Shown one piece after another: positions 9,681-18,720 of a stretch of DNA of 64,000 bases (positions are counted from its first letter, which is position 1; the number at the start of each line of letters is the position of its first letter). The stretch lies in NCBI GenBank assembly GCA_031459765.1, contig JAVKHY010000007.1, positions 62,001 to 126,000 of the forward strand. The letters run 5' to 3'. The notes beneath the pieces were generated by a model, which had not been told where the DNA came from, did not search any database, and saw only the letters and a program-made list of their open reading frames with translations. The DNA is from Armatimonadota bacterium. Its GTDB lineage: Bacteria > Sysuimicrobiota > Sysuimicrobiia > Sysuimicrobiales > Kaftiobacteriaceae. Position numbers and translations under genes: made by a program.

Positions 9681-9745
9681 ACAGAAAAGCGTTGACCTGA
9701 CAGCATAACAGCCGTCGCCCACTCAACGTCGCATCCATCGCCGCT

Positions 9746-10564
9746 ATGGCCACCCTCTCCGCCGTCCGCGCCCATCCGGCCGCCTCCCCTCCCGCGGAGG
9801 ACGCGGCCGTCGCCCCCCGGTTTCCCCTGGCGAGGACTGCCCGATTGCTCCGTTTCGGCACCGTGATGGCCGTGGCCCTGGCCGCGGCGTCGCTGCCGTC
9901 GTCCTCCTGGTTTGTCATCCGGGAGGTAGCGGTCCTGGGGACGACGTCGATCCCCGCCGAGACGGTGGTCGCGGCCAGCGGGCTGCGCCCAGGCGACCGT
10001 CTCCTCGGCAGCCCCCCGCAGCGGGTTGCCCGGCGGGTGGCGTCGCTGCCCGCCGTCGAAGCGGCCCAGGTGACCCTGGAACTGGGAGGACGCGCGAGGA
10101 TCCGCGTCGTGGAGCGGCGGCCCTTTGCCGCGGTTCGCCTCCGCGGGCGGTATTACGTGGTGGACCCCTCAGGAGTCGTCATCGTGGGGCGGACGACCCC
10201 GGGCAGACTGCCGATCGTGGAAGCGGCAGGGCTGCACCCGGCCTGGGTGCGGGAGGGAGACCGTCTGCCCGATCCCCGGCTGGGACCCGCGCTTGCCGCG
10301 CTCTCCGCCCTTCCGGCGAAGGTGATCACCCCGGGGATCGTCCTGCATCGGGAGCACACCGGAGACCTGATCCTGGTCACCGCCGACCGCATCACCGTCA
10401 GGCTGGGGTCGCTCAAAGGTCTGCGGGAACGCGCCGCGGGACTGGCTCCTCTGCTGGACGCGGTGCGCGCCCGGGGCCTCCCCGTGCGCTCCCTCGATCT
10501 GCGCTTTGCCGGCAATGTGGTCCTGGGATCGGCTGTGGAGGACGGGGCAGGAGAACGCCGGTAG
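9746..10564 (+). CDS. ftsQ: Cell division protein FtsQ/DivIB
   Basis: FtsQ is a bitopic divisome protein linking early and late division proteins. It has a cytoplasmic N-terminal tail of about 30 residues, one membrane segment (about residues 32-56), then a POTRA-like domain beginning FVIREVAVLGTTSIPAETV and a FtsQ/DivIB domain (VRLRGRYYVVDPSGVVI). The length is 272 residues. It lies 65 bp after murB, and no clear promoter is visible in that gap. The call is robust because of its place between murB and ftsA. Confidence 0.9.
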   Translation: MATLSAVRAHPAASPPAEDAAVAPRFPLARTARLLRFGTVMAVALAAASLPSSSWFVIREVAVLGTTSIPAETVVAASGLRPGDRLLGSPPQRVARRVASLPAVEAAQVTLELGGRARIRVVERRPFAAVRLRGRYYVVDPSGVVIVGRTTPGRLPIVEAAGLHPAWVREGDRLPDPRLGPALAALSALPAKVITPGIVLHREHTGDLILVTADRITVRLGSLKGLRERAAGLAPLLDAVRARGLPVRSLDLRFAGNVVLGSAVEDGAGERR

Positions 10565-10659
10565 GGAGGGAATGTTGGCACAAGATCTGGAGGAGGGCAC
10601 GGCCGGTCTCTACCATATCTAGCAGGGCGCTCCTGCCGGCGGAGAGCTGGTGACAGCCG

Positions 10660-11898
10660 ATGGCATCGCGGAACGAGCATATCGTCGGGCTGGATATCGG
10701 GACGACAAAGGTCTGCGCCGTCGTCGGCGAGGTGGACGACGAGGGAGAGGTGCAGATTGCCGGCGTGGGGCTCGTCCCCTCGTCGGGGATCCGCAAGGGG
10801 GTGGTGGTCGACCTGGAGGCGACCACCCGGGCCATTGAGGAGGCCGTGGAGCGCGCCGAGCGCATGGCCGGCATGAAGATCTCCGCGCTGTACGTCGGCG
10901 TGTCGGGGGAGCACATCGCCTCGACCAACTCCCGCGGCGTGGTGGCCATCAGTCGGGCGGACCACGAGATCGCCCCCGCCGATGTGGAGCGGGTCGTGGA
11001 GGCGGCGCGCATGGCCGCGCTGCCCGCCAGCGACCGGGAGATCGTCCACCTGCTCCCGCGCGGTTTCGTCGTGGACGGTCACGACGGCGTGCGCAATCCG
11101 GTGGGGATGTACGGAGCCAGGCTGGAGGTGGAGGCGCACATCGTCACCGGCACCTCCACGGTGCTGGCCAACCTGGCGAAGTGCGTGCAGCGCGCGGGGC
11201 TGGAGATCGAGGAGGTGGTCCTCGAACCGCTGGCCTCCGCCGAGGCGGCGCTCACTCCGGCCGAGCGCGAGCTGGGCGTGGTCATCGCCGACATCGGCGG
11301 CGGCACCACCTCCCTGGGCGTCTTCGCCGGCGGCGGGTTGACCCACACGGCCATCCTGCCCATCGGCGGGCACCACCTCACCAGCGATATCGCCGTGGGG
11401 CTGCGCACGCCCGTGGCCGAAGCGGAAAAACTCAAGATCCGCTTCGGCGCGGCGACCCCGGCCGAGGCCAGCGAGGGCGAGTTGATCGAGGTGTTCAACG
11501 TCGGCGACCGGGAACCGCGCATCCTGCCGCGGCGCGTGCTGTGCGAGATCATCGAGCCGAGGCTGCAGGAGATCTGCAACCTGCTCCGGCTGCAGATCCG
11601 CCGCAGCGGCTACGCCCACCTCGTGCCGGCGGGAGTCGTGCTCACCGGGGGGACGGCGCTGTTGCGCGGGATCGCCCGTTTCGCCGGCGAGAAGCTCGAG
11701 TTGCCCGCTCGCGTCGGACTGCCCGAGCAGGTCGGCGGGCTGACCGACGCCGTGAGCAGTCCGATCTATGCCACCGCCGTCGGCCTGGTGCTCTACGGCG
11801 TGCGCCACCGCGCGGCGCGCACCGTCCGGCAGGCCAACGGCCACAGCTTCTGGGGGAGGATGCGCGGATGGGTGCGGGAGATGGTGCTGGGCGGTTGA
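10660..11898 (+). CDS. ftsA: Cell division protein FtsA
   Basis: FtsA is an actin-like ATPase that tethers FtsZ to the membrane. Actin-fold phosphate loops are GLDIGTTKVCAVVGEV at the N-terminus and VIADIGGGTTSLGVF in the middle. The SHS2 (1C) region follows the first loop, and VVLTGGTALLRGI is the adenosine motif. The C-terminus ends in a basic amphipathic stretch (WGRMRGWVREMVLGG) typical of the FtsA membrane-targeting sequence. The length is 412 residues. A 95-bp gap separates it from ftsQ. Confidence 0.96.
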   Translation: MASRNEHIVGLDIGTTKVCAVVGEVDDEGEVQIAGVGLVPSSGIRKGVVVDLEATTRAIEEAVERAERMAGMKISALYVGVSGEHIASTNSRGVVAISRADHEIAPADVERVVEAARMAALPASDREIVHLLPRGFVVDGHDGVRNPVGMYGARLEVEAHIVTGTSTVLANLAKCVQRAGLEIEEVVLEPLASAEAALTPAERELGVVIADIGGGTTSLGVFAGGGLTHTAILPIGGHHLTSDIAVGLRTPVAEAEKLKIRFGAATPAEASEGELIEVFNVGDREPRILPRRVLCEIIEPRLQEICNLLRLQIRRSGYAHLVPAGVVLTGGTALLRGIARFAGEKLELPARVGLPEQVGGLTDAVSSPIYATAVGLVLYGVRHRAARTVRQANGHSFWGRMRGWVREMVLGG

Positions 11899-11961
11899 CC
11901 GCCGCACCGCTCCGGTGCCGGATGCCGCGCGGGCCACACGGTCCAAAGGGGGCAGGGGACG

Positions 11962-13020
11962 ATGGCGCAGATTGATCGCGATCTCCGCAGGTACGCGGCG
12001 ATCAAGGTGGTCGGGGTCGGCGGCGGCGGGAGCAACGCGGTGAACCGTATGATCAACGCGGGGCTGCGCGGGGTCGAGTTCATCGCCATCAACACCGACG
12101 CCCAGGCCCTGGCTATGAGTAACGCCGACAAGAAGATTCATATCGGCAGCAAGCTGACCAAAGGGCTCGGCGCCGGCGGGGATCCGGAGGTCGGGCGCCA
12201 GGCGGCGGAAGAGAGCAAGGAAGACCTCACCGAGGCCCTGGAGGGCGCGGACATGGTCTTCGTCACCGCCGGCATGGGGGGCGGGACGGGGACGGGGGGC
12301 GCGCCCATCGTCGCCGAGGTCGCCCGGCAGCTGAATGCGCTGACCATCGGCGTCGTGACCAAGCCCTTCTCCTTCGAAGGCCGGCGGCGCGCGCAGGCGG
12401 CCGAGGACGGCGTGACCCGGCTGAAGCAGAAGGTCAACACGCTGATCACGATTCCCAACGACCGGCTGCTGCAGATCATCGACCGGTCGGCGACGGTGAT
12501 CGAGGCCTTCCGCACCGCGGACGACGTCCTGCGCCAGGGTGTGCAGGGGATCGCCGACCTGATCACCGTGCCGGGACTGATCAACCTGGACTTCGCCGAC
12601 GTGCGGACGATCATGCACGAGGCGGGCTCGGCGCTGATCGGCATCGGTGTGGCCGGCGGGGAGGATCGGGCCATCCGCGCCGCCCAGGCGGCGATCAGCA
12701 GTCCGCTGCTGGAGACCTCGATGCAGGGGGCCCGCGGGGTCCTGATCAACGTCACCGGCGGGCTGGACCTCGGGCTGCTGGAGGTCAGCGAGGCGGCGCA
12801 GATCATCAAGGACGCCGCCGACCCCGAGGCCAACATCATCTTCGGTGCCGTGATCGACGACAAGGTGGACGGCGAGGTCCGCATCACGGTCATCGCCACC
12901 GGGTTCGACGCCGCCCGGCGCAAGGAAGAGCCGGAGCTGCTGGAGCGCGACGAGGTCGACAACGGGGTGAAGACCCTGATCAACGACCTGGACATTCCCG
13001 CCTTCCTGCGCCGCCGCTGA
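11962..13020 (+). CDS. ftsZ: Cell division GTPase FtsZ
   Basis: FtsZ is the tubulin-like GTPase that forms the Z ring. It has the N-terminal nucleotide motif [14 protein letters not shown], the tubulin signature [10 protein letters not shown] (about residues 108-117), the T7-loop region NLDFADVR and the C-terminal peptide DIPAFLRRR, which would bind FtsA and SepF. Both partners are encoded in the window. The linker between core and C-terminal peptide is very short, about 25-30 residues, giving a 352-residue protein. A purine-rich ribosome binding site (GGGGCAGGGG) precedes the ATG. Confidence 0.98.
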   Translation: MAQIDRDLRRYAAIKVVGVGGGGSNAVNRMINAGLRGVEFIAINTDAQALAMSNADKKIHIGSKLTKGLGAGGDPEVGRQAAEESKEDLTEALEGADMVFVTAGMGGGTGTGGAPIVAEVARQLNALTIGVVTKPFSFEGRRRAQAAEDGVTRLKQKVNTLITIPNDRLLQIIDRSATVIEAFRTADDVLRQGVQGIADLITVPGLINLDFADVRTIMHEAGSALIGIGVAGGEDRAIRAAQAAISSPLLETSMQGARGVLINVTGGLDLGLLEVSEAAQIIKDAADPEANIIFGAVIDDKVDGEVRITVIATGFDAARRKEEPELLERDEVDNGVKTLINDLDIPAFLRRR

Positions 13021-13049
13021 GGGCGGCCGCGGACAGCGGCAGGAGCCCG

Positions 13050-13080
13050 GGGGGGCGCGTTTCGCCCCCCTACTCCTTTG
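13050..13080 (+). terminator. Probable intrinsic terminator after ftsZ
   Basis: An 8-bp GC stem (13050-13057 with 13063-13070) encloses a 5-nt loop and is followed by a weakly T-rich tract (TACTCCTTT). It sits 30 bp after the ftsZ stop and before an unrelated gene, so it plausibly ends the dcw transcript. Confidence 0.7.
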
Positions 13081-13110
13081 CCCGGGACACCCGTATCATG
13101 AAGGGTGCCA

Positions 13111-14169
13111 ATGGAGACCGGGGTGTGGGTGCGGGCGGAGGAACTGCGGCGGCTGGTGGAGGCGGTGTTCCCCATCGGCGAGGTCGTCTACGACCGCGGG
13201 ATGCCCGCCTTTGCCCTCCTGCCGGTTCCCGACGCCAAGGAGCGCTTCCTGGTCCTGCGCGAGCGGGTGGCGCCCCTGGGGTATCTCCCGCTGCTGCGCC
13301 GGCGTCAGGGGCGGATGGTGCTGAGCCTGGTCCCGCGTCCGGAGCCGGGACGGTGGCGGTGGTCCCTGAACCTGGCCCTGTTCCTGGCCACGCTGTTGAC
13401 CACGTTCCTTGCGGGATACATGAACAGCGGCGGGCTGATCGAAGGCGGCTACCTGCGCAGCGCCGTGGGCGGCGGGCTGGCCTTTTCGCTTCCCCTCATG
13501 CTCATCCTGGTCACGCATGAGATGGGCCACAAGGTCTTTTCGATCATCCGGGGCGTGGACAGCTCCCTGCCGTACTTCATCCCCATGGGCCCGCCGTTCG
13601 GCACGATGGGCGCGGTCATCATCACCCGCACCCCCGCGCCCAACCGGGACGCCCTGCTCGATGTGGCCGCGGCCGGACCGCTGGCCGGTTTTCTCGTCTG
13701 CCTCCCCATCCTCGCCGTCGGCGTGGCCCGCTCCTTCGTCATCAGCCCGGCGGGATTCGAGGGGATCAATTTGCCCGATCCGCTCATCCTGCAGTGGCTC
13801 ATCCGCGCCATCCTCCGTCCGCCGGAGGGCGCGGTCGTGCTGGGTCACCCGATCCTCTTCGCCGGATGGATCGGGCTGCTGGTCACGAGCCTCAATCTGC
13901 TTCCCGCCGGGATGCTGGACGGCGGGCATGCCGTCCGCGCCCTGCTCGGCCCGAGGCTGCACATGATCCTGTCCTGGGTGGCCGTGGCCGCCGCGGCCGT
14001 GCTCGGGTACTGGCTGATGGCCGTGGTCATCCTCCTGCTGGTGCGTCGGGGCCACCCGGGTCCTCTTGACGACGTCTCCCCGCCGAGCCCCGGGCGCATC
14101 GTCGTCGGACTGGCCCTGCTGCTGGTGTTCGTCCTGAGCGCCGTTCCCCTGCGAGTTCCCTTCCGATGA
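13111..14169 (+). CDS. Site-2-protease family membrane metalloprotease (M50)
   Basis: This is a polytopic membrane protein with the zinc protease motif HEMGH near residue 140 and the second ligand motif NLLPAGMLDGGH near residues 266-277, both diagnostic of M50 site-2 proteases. A roughly 75-residue cytoplasmic N-terminal domain precedes the first membrane segment, resembling the EGY1/YwhC-like group rather than RseP, and no PDZ domain is seen. The ATG at 13111 is preceded by AAGGG with suitable spacing. A GTG two codons upstream is the alternative. The stop overlaps the next gene (ATGA). The substrate is unknown. Confidence 0.85.
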   Translation: METGVWVRAEELRRLVEAVFPIGEVVYDRGMPAFALLPVPDAKERFLVLRERVAPLGYLPLLRRRQGRMVLSLVPRPEPGRWRWSLNLALFLATLLTTFLAGYMNSGGLIEGGYLRSAVGGGLAFSLPLMLILVTHEMGHKVFSIIRGVDSSLPYFIPMGPPFGTMGAVIITRTPAPNRDALLDVAAAGPLAGFLVCLPILAVGVARSFVISPAGFEGINLPDPLILQWLIRAILRPPEGAVVLGHPILFAGWIGLLVTSLNLLPAGMLDGGHAVRALLGPRLHMILSWVAVAAAAVLGYWLMAVVILLLVRRGHPGPLDDVSPPSPGRIVVGLALLLVFVLSAVPLRVPFR

Positions 14170-15407
14170 TCGGCGACCGGCCCGGCAGCCCCGCGCTCCG
14201 CCGGCGCCCGGGCGAGGAGCTCCGCGTCATCGCCGCGGTGTTTGCCAAGGAGGTGCTGGAGACAATCCGCGACCGGCGGACCGTCATCGTGGCGCTGTTG
14301 CTGCCGGTGGTCATGATGCCCATCGTGACCCTGGGCATTCCCTTCCTGTCCCAGCGCCAGCAGCGCGAGCGGGAAGAGGCCCCGGCGGTCGTGGCCGTGG
14401 TGAACGGCCGCGCCGCCCGGGAGCTGGTCGGCCTGGGGGTCCGACGGCGCCTCATTGCCGTCGCCGGCGCCGCCGACCCCCGCCGGGCGCTGCTCGACGG
14501 CGAGGTGGATGCGGTGCTGCGGGTGCCCTCGGACTTCTCCGCGCGGCTGGCCCGCGGTCCGGTCCAGATCACCGTCCTCTACGATGAGGGCCGGGCGGAG
14601 TCCGTGCTGGCCCGGCAGCGCCTTCAGGAGACGGTGGCCCTGTTCAACGCCGGCCTGACCGAGCCCCGGCTGCGGGCGCGGGGGTTGTCCCGTGCGGACC
14701 TGACGCCGGTCCGGTTGAGTGCCGAAAACGTCGCCGACGAGCGGCGCCTGGGTGCCGTCCTCCTGGCCGGACTGCTGCCTTTCTTCATCTCCGTGTGGGC
14801 GGTGCTGGGCGGGCAGTACGCCGCGCTGGACCTGGGCGCCGGGGAAAAGGAGCGCCGGACCCTCGAAGCCCTCCTGGTCACCCCTCCGAGCCGGTGGCAG
14901 TTGGTCGCCGGAAAGTTCCTGGCGGTCACGGCGGCCTCGTCGGTGGCCGTGTTCATGGTCATTGCCACCACCCTGGCCACCCTGCGGTTGGGAGCGGGGT
15001 GGGGGATCAGCGAACTGGAGCGCGCGGCCGTCGTCATCTCCGCGGGCCCGGCCGTGCTGATGCTCCTGGTGGCGTTCGCCCTGGTCTCGTTTCTCAGCGC
15101 CCTGCAGCTGGCGCTGTCGATCTATGCCCGGGGGATCCGGGAGGCGCAGCAGTACTTCACGCCCGTCTACCTCCTGCTCTCGCTGCCGGCAATGGCCGCC
15201 CCCTTCCTGGAGGGGTGGGCGGAGGTGTGGTGGACCTACCTGGCGCCGGGACTGAACGCCGTCTTCGTGTTCCGCCAGATCCTCCTGGGCGGGGAGAGCT
15301 GGATCGCCCTGGGACTCACCCTGGTCACCACGGCTGCGGCCACGGCCCTGGCCCTGGCGGCCGCCGTCCGCCTCCTCCGGACGGAGGCCGCCGCCGCCCG
15401 AGGCTAG
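14166..15407 (+). CDS. ABC-2 type permease, NatB-like
   Basis: This 413-residue membrane protein has one N-terminal membrane segment (about residues 36-56), an extracytoplasmic domain of about 160 residues, and then five or six membrane segments. That is the topology of NatB-like ABC-2 permeases. The cytoplasmic motif GEKERRTLEALLVTPPSRWQ is characteristic of the family. No ATPase gene is adjacent, so the partner is unknown. It is translationally coupled to the upstream M50 protease gene, hinting at a shared membrane or envelope role (inference). The substrate cannot be assigned. Confidence 0.85.
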   Translation: MIGDRPGSPALRRRPGEELRVIAAVFAKEVLETIRDRRTVIVALLLPVVMMPIVTLGIPFLSQRQQREREEAPAVVAVVNGRAARELVGLGVRRRLIAVAGAADPRRALLDGEVDAVLRVPSDFSARLARGPVQITVLYDEGRAESVLARQRLQETVALFNAGLTEPRLRARGLSRADLTPVRLSAENVADERRLGAVLLAGLLPFFISVWAVLGGQYAALDLGAGEKERRTLEALLVTPPSRWQLVAGKFLAVTAASSVAVFMVIATTLATLRLGAGWGISELERAAVVISAGPAVLMLLVAFALVSFLSALQLALSIYARGIREAQQYFTPVYLLLSLPAMAAPFLEGWAEVWWTYLAPGLNAVFVFRQILLGGESWIALGLTLVTTAAATALALAAAVRLLRTEAAAARG

Positions 15408-15413
15408 AGGACC

Positions 15414-15487
15414 CCGCCCGGAGGCCCCCGGCCGGGCGGCACCTCCCCCAGGCGCCCAAAGCCCCCGGCGGGCGGGTGTTTTGGGCG
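15414..15487 (+). terminator. Two GC-rich inverted repeats between permease gene and nrdR
   Basis: The first repeat is an 8-bp perfect stem (15414-15421 with 15432-15439). The second is another 8-bp perfect stem (CGCCCAAA 15453-15460 with TTTGGGCG 15480-15487), ending just before the nrdR -35 box. Neither has a strong T-tract. A termination role for the upstream pair is likely but not certain. Confidence 0.45.
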
Positions 15488-15488
15488 G

Positions 15489-15517
15489 TTGACACCCCAT
15501 GGGTTGGGGCATAGAAT
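15489..15517 (+). promoter_or_regulatory. Sigma-70-type promoter of nrdR
   Basis: TTGACA at 15489-15494 and TAGAAT at 15512-15517 are separated by exactly 17 bp. Transcription would start near 15524, which leaves a leader of about 29 nt before the nrdR ATG. Confidence 0.8.
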
Positions 15518-15525
15518 CGGTACTG

Positions 15526-15541
15526 CTTCTATATCTTGTGG
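15526..15541 (+). promoter_or_regulatory. Putative NrdR box
   Basis: CTTCTATATCTTGTGG matches the known NrdR-box consensus (ACACWATATATWGTGT) at 11 of 16 positions. It lies just downstream of the predicted nrdR start site, so it would act as an autoregulatory operator. A single box is visible; NrdR usually binds paired boxes. Confidence 0.5.
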
Positions 15542-15552
15542 AGCCTGTCCGC

Positions 15553-16080
15553 ATGAAGTGCCCCTACTGCGCGCACGAGGAGAGCAAGGTCCTGGACTCC
15601 CGGCCGGTGGAGGACGGCAGCGCCATCCGCCGGCGCCGTGAGTGCCTGGCCTGCTCCCGGCGGTTCACGACCTACGAGCGGATGGACCACGTGCCCGTGA
15701 TGGTGGTCAAGCGCGACGGTCGGCGGGAGCCCTTCGACCGGAACAAGATCCTCAAGGGACTGGTGTTGGCCTGCGGCAAGCGGCCGGTGAGCATGGACGA
15801 CCTGGAACGCATCGTCACCGAGGTCGAACGGGAGGTCATGAACCGGGGCGAGCACGAGGTCAGCACCCTGCAGATTGGCGCCCTGGTGATGGAGCGGCTG
15901 CGGCGGCTCGACGATGTGGCCTATGTCCGGTTCGCCTCCGAGCACCGCCGCTTCCGCGACGTGGACATGCTCGTGGAAGAGGCCGCCACTCTCAAGGAAC
16001 GGAAGCGGCGGGAGGAAGAGCAGCGCGCTCAGGTCCCCCTGCTCACCGTAGAGGCCGGCTCGACGAAACCGACGCCGTAG
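15553..16080 (+). CDS. nrdR: Transcriptional repressor NrdR
   Basis: NrdR is the zinc-ribbon/ATP-cone repressor of ribonucleotide reductase genes. The zinc ribbon CPYC...CLAC (residues 3-34) and the ATP-cone beginning VVKRDGRREPFDRNKILKGL are intact. The ATG at 15553 gives the standard MKCPYC start; an in-frame upstream ATG lies inside the promoter and is rejected. The C-terminus has a charged extension (KERKRREEEQ), giving 175 residues rather than about 155. It lies directly upstream of the reductase gene it probably controls. Confidence 0.96.
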   Translation: MKCPYCAHEESKVLDSRPVEDGSAIRRRRECLACSRRFTTYERMDHVPVMVVKRDGRREPFDRNKILKGLVLACGKRPVSMDDLERIVTEVEREVMNRGEHEVSTLQIGALVMERLRRLDDVAYVRFASEHRRFRDVDMLVEEAATLKERKRREEEQRAQVPLLTVEAGSTKPTP

Positions 16081-16091
16081 GGCCCGTACGA

Positions 16092-16121
16092 CCCACCCCC
16101 GGACACGCCGCCGGGGTGGGG
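16092..16121 (+). terminator. Hairpin between nrdR and nrdJ
   Basis: CCCACCCC plus CGG at 16092-16102 pairs with CCGGGGTGGG at 16111-16120, with one bulged base. No T-tract follows. It could attenuate readthrough or stabilise the nrdR mRNA end. Confidence 0.4.
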
Positions 16122-16149
16122 CCATGATCTTGCGGAAGGGGTGACTCCC

Positions 16150-18642
16150 GTGGACGCCGACGCCGTCGCAACCCAGCCCACCGCCGACCTGCCCCCCGAG
16201 ACCCTGGCCTATTTCCGCGGCGACGAGCTGCGGGCCCGGGTCTTCCACGACAAATACGCGCTGCGCTCGGCGGAGGGCCAGGTGCTGGAGCGCACCCCGG
16301 AGGAGATGTGGGCCCGCATCGCCCGCGCGCTGGCCTCCGTGGAGCGCACCCCGGAGCGGCGCCGGGAGTGGGAGGAGAAGTTCACCTGGCTGCTGCGCGA
16401 CTTCCGCTTCATTCCCGGCGGCCGGATCATGCACGGGGCCGGGAATCCGAAGCGCGTGACGATGCTCAACTGTTACGTCATCCCCGTGCGCGACGACAGC
16501 ATCGAGGCCATCTTCGACTGGATGAAGGAGGCGGCACGCACCTACTCCCTGGGCGGCGGGGTGGGGACCGACATCAGCGTGCTGCGGCCGCGGGGGGCGC
16601 CGGTCAACAACGCCGCCCGCAGCAGCACGGGCTCGGTCTCCTTCATGGAGCTGTTCTCCCTGACCACGGGGACGATCGGGCAGTCCGGCCGGCGCGGCGC
16701 CCTGATGATCACCATCCGGGACACCCACCCCGACGTCCTGGACTTCGTCCGGGTCAAACGCAACCTGGACCGGGTGCGCTACGCCAACATCAGCGTGCGC
16801 GTGAGCGACGCCTTCATGCGGGCCGTGGAGAGCGACGGGGAGTTCACCCTGGAGTTCCGCAACGAGCGGGCCGACGTGCGCCGGACCATCCGGGCCCGTG
16901 AGTTGTGGACCGAGCTGATCCGCGGGGCGCGGGACTACGCCGAGCCGGGGTTGATCTTCTGGGACCAGATCAAGCGCTGGTCCACCTCCGAGTACAACGG
17001 GATGGAGGTCATCACCACCAACCCGTGCAGCGAGATCCCGCTGGAACCCTACGGCAACTGCTGTCTGGGGAATGTGAACCTGGCCGCCGCGGTCCGCGAC
17101 CCCTTCACCAGCACGGCGCGCGTGGACTGGGAGGCGCTGGAACCGACGCTCCGCTACGCGACGCGGTTTCTGGACAACGTCCTGGACTACAACGCGGACC
17201 GGCATCCCCTGCCCGAGCAGCGGGAGGCCAGCCTCAAGTCGCGGCGCATCGGGGTGGGGTTCACCGGGCTGGGCGATATGCTCATCAAGCTCGGCCTGAA
17301 GTACGACACGGACGAGGCCATCGCCTTTGTGGACAAACTCTTCGACCGTATCAAGCACATCGTCTACGACGAGAGTGTGAATCTGGCCGAGGAGAAAGGC
17401 GTCTTCCCGGCCTTCGACCTCGAGGCGCACCTGCGCTCGCCGTTCCTCCAGCAGCTGGCCCCCTCCCTGCTGGAGCGCATCCGAGCCCACGGCCTGCGCA
17501 ACGTCGCCCTGCTCACCGTGCCGCCGGTGGGCAGCGGCGCGGCCCTGGCCGGGGTGACCAGCGGCATCGAGCCGATCTTTGACCTCTCCTATGTCCGCCG
17601 ATCCGAGTCGCTCTCGCAGGACACCTTCAAGGTGTACCACCCGCTGGTGCGCGAGTACATGGAGCGGTACGAGGTGGAGAAGGAGACGGATCTCCCCCCG
17701 TACTTCGTCACCGCGCATCAGATCAGGGCCGAGATGCGGGTGAAGATGCAGGCCACGATCCAGAAACATATCGACCACTCCATCAGCAGTACGGTCAATC
17801 TCCCGAGGGATACCCCACCGGAAGAGGTGGAGCGGATCTACTTTCTGGCCTGGAAGATGGGGTGCAAAGGGATCACGGTGTATCGCGAAGGCAGTCGCGA
17901 AGGGATTCTGCTCACCGAGCAGCAGGCCCAGGCCGCCGGGACCCTGGCCGCCCCGGCGCCGCAGGCCGCGGTGGCGCTCTCTGAACCCGTCGGGCCGCCG
18001 CGCGCCGTCCCCCGACCCCGCCCGAAGGTCACCTCCGGCCGCACCGAGCGGATCGAGACGCCGCGGGGACGGATCTATGTCGTCGTCAACGAGGACGAGT
18101 GGGGCGTGAACGAGGTCTTCGTGCATTCCCTGGACGTCGAGGCCGAAGCCTGCGGGCGGCTGGCGTCCCTGGCCCTGCGCGCGGGGGTGGACCCCCGCGA
18201 GGTGATCGAGCAGTTGTGGCGCGTGCAGAGCAAGGAGGTCGCCTTCGACCGCAGCGCCGACGGGACCGTGGTGCGGGTCACCACCATCGCCCAGGCCGTG
18301 GGGCTGGCCCTGGGCCGGGCGCTCTACGGAGACTCCTTCCGGCCGGACAAGGAGTTCCCTCGGGCGGACGTCCTCCCCGAACCGAGCCGGGTCCGCCAGG
18401 AGTCGCTGCGGTTCGCTCCCCGCACCCTGCCGCCCGGCGCCCTGCAGGGGCAGCTCATGCCGCCCGCGCCCGTGGCCGGGGGCAACGGCGACGCCCATGG
18501 GGGAAACGGGCATGCCGAGCAGGAGCGGGCGGACCTGGCCGCGCGGCTGGAATTTGTCGGGGTCTGTCCGGACTGCGGCGACTCGCTCGTGCACGAGAAC
18601 GGCTGCGCCACCTGTCGGACCTGCGGGTTCTCCAAGTGCTGA
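16150..18642 (+). CDS. nrdJ: Adenosylcobalamin-dependent ribonucleoside-diphosphate reductase (class II)
   Basis: Class II reductase makes deoxyribonucleotides without oxygen dependence, using coenzyme B12. The barrel core has NCYVIPVRDD, the SLGGGVGTDIS loop, the active-site NPCSEIP (about residue 290) and PPVGSGAALAG. After an Ala/Pro-rich linker (about residues 595-625) comes a TSCPD domain and a C-terminal cysteine cluster, CPDCG and CATCRTCG. I chose the GTG at 16150 because the ribosome binding site GGAAGGGG (16133-16140) is correctly spaced from it; the GTG at 16141 abuts that site. No cobalamin riboswitch is visible upstream. NrdR control is inferred from adjacency. Confidence 0.96.
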   Translation: MDADAVATQPTADLPPETLAYFRGDELRARVFHDKYALRSAEGQVLERTPEEMWARIARALASVERTPERRREWEEKFTWLLRDFRFIPGGRIMHGAGNPKRVTMLNCYVIPVRDDSIEAIFDWMKEAARTYSLGGGVGTDISVLRPRGAPVNNAARSSTGSVSFMELFSLTTGTIGQSGRRGALMITIRDTHPDVLDFVRVKRNLDRVRYANISVRVSDAFMRAVESDGEFTLEFRNERADVRRTIRARELWTELIRGARDYAEPGLIFWDQIKRWSTSEYNGMEVITTNPCSEIPLEPYGNCCLGNVNLAAAVRDPFTSTARVDWEALEPTLRYATRFLDNVLDYNADRHPLPEQREASLKSRRIGVGFTGLGDMLIKLGLKYDTDEAIAFVDKLFDRIKHIVYDESVNLAEEKGVFPAFDLEAHLRSPFLQQLAPSLLERIRAHGLRNVALLTVPPVGSGAALAGVTSGIEPIFDLSYVRRSESLSQDTFKVYHPLVREYMERYEVEKETDLPPYFVTAHQIRAEMRVKMQATIQKHIDHSISSTVNLPRDTPPEEVERIYFLAWKMGCKGITVYREGSREGILLTEQQAQAAGTLAAPAPQAAVALSEPVGPPRAVPRPRPKVTSGRTERIETPRGRIYVVVNEDEWGVNEVFVHSLDVEAEACGRLASLALRAGVDPREVIEQLWRVQSKEVAFDRSADGTVVRVTTIAQAVGLALGRALYGDSFRPDKEFPRADVLPEPSRVRQESLRFAPRTLPPGALQGQLMPPAPVAGGNGDAHGGNGHAEQERADLAARLEFVGVCPDCGDSLVHENGCATCRTCGFSKC

Positions 18643-18676
18643 CCCGCCCGACGCCGTAGGCCGGCGGGACCGCTGT

Positions 18677-18714
18677 GGCCCGGGGAGGGATCCCCCTCCC
18701 CCGGGCCGTTTCTT
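18677..18714 (+). terminator. Intrinsic terminator after nrdJ
   Basis: A long GC stem (GGCCCGGGGAGGG from 18677, pairing with CCCTCCCCCGGGCC ending 18707, one bulged base) with a tiny loop is followed by GTTTCTT. This is a strong rho-independent terminator 35 bp after the nrdJ stop. Confidence 0.88.
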
Positions 18715-18720
18715 GAGGAG

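Noticed and set aside
15499-15552. Upstream ATG at 15499 as the start of nrdR
   Set aside because: It lies inside the promoter spacer and would precede the predicted transcription start. MKCPYC at 15553 is the conserved N-terminus.
16081-16149. Cobalamin riboswitch before nrdJ
   Set aside because: The gap is only about 70 bp and has no B12-box. It is too short for the aptamer.
15529-18594. A 1,021-codon open frame on the minus strand opposite nrdR-nrdJ
   Set aside because: It is antisense to two clearly recognisable genes and reads as Arg/Gly/His/Pro-rich sequence without any domain. Long antisense frames are expected at this GC content.
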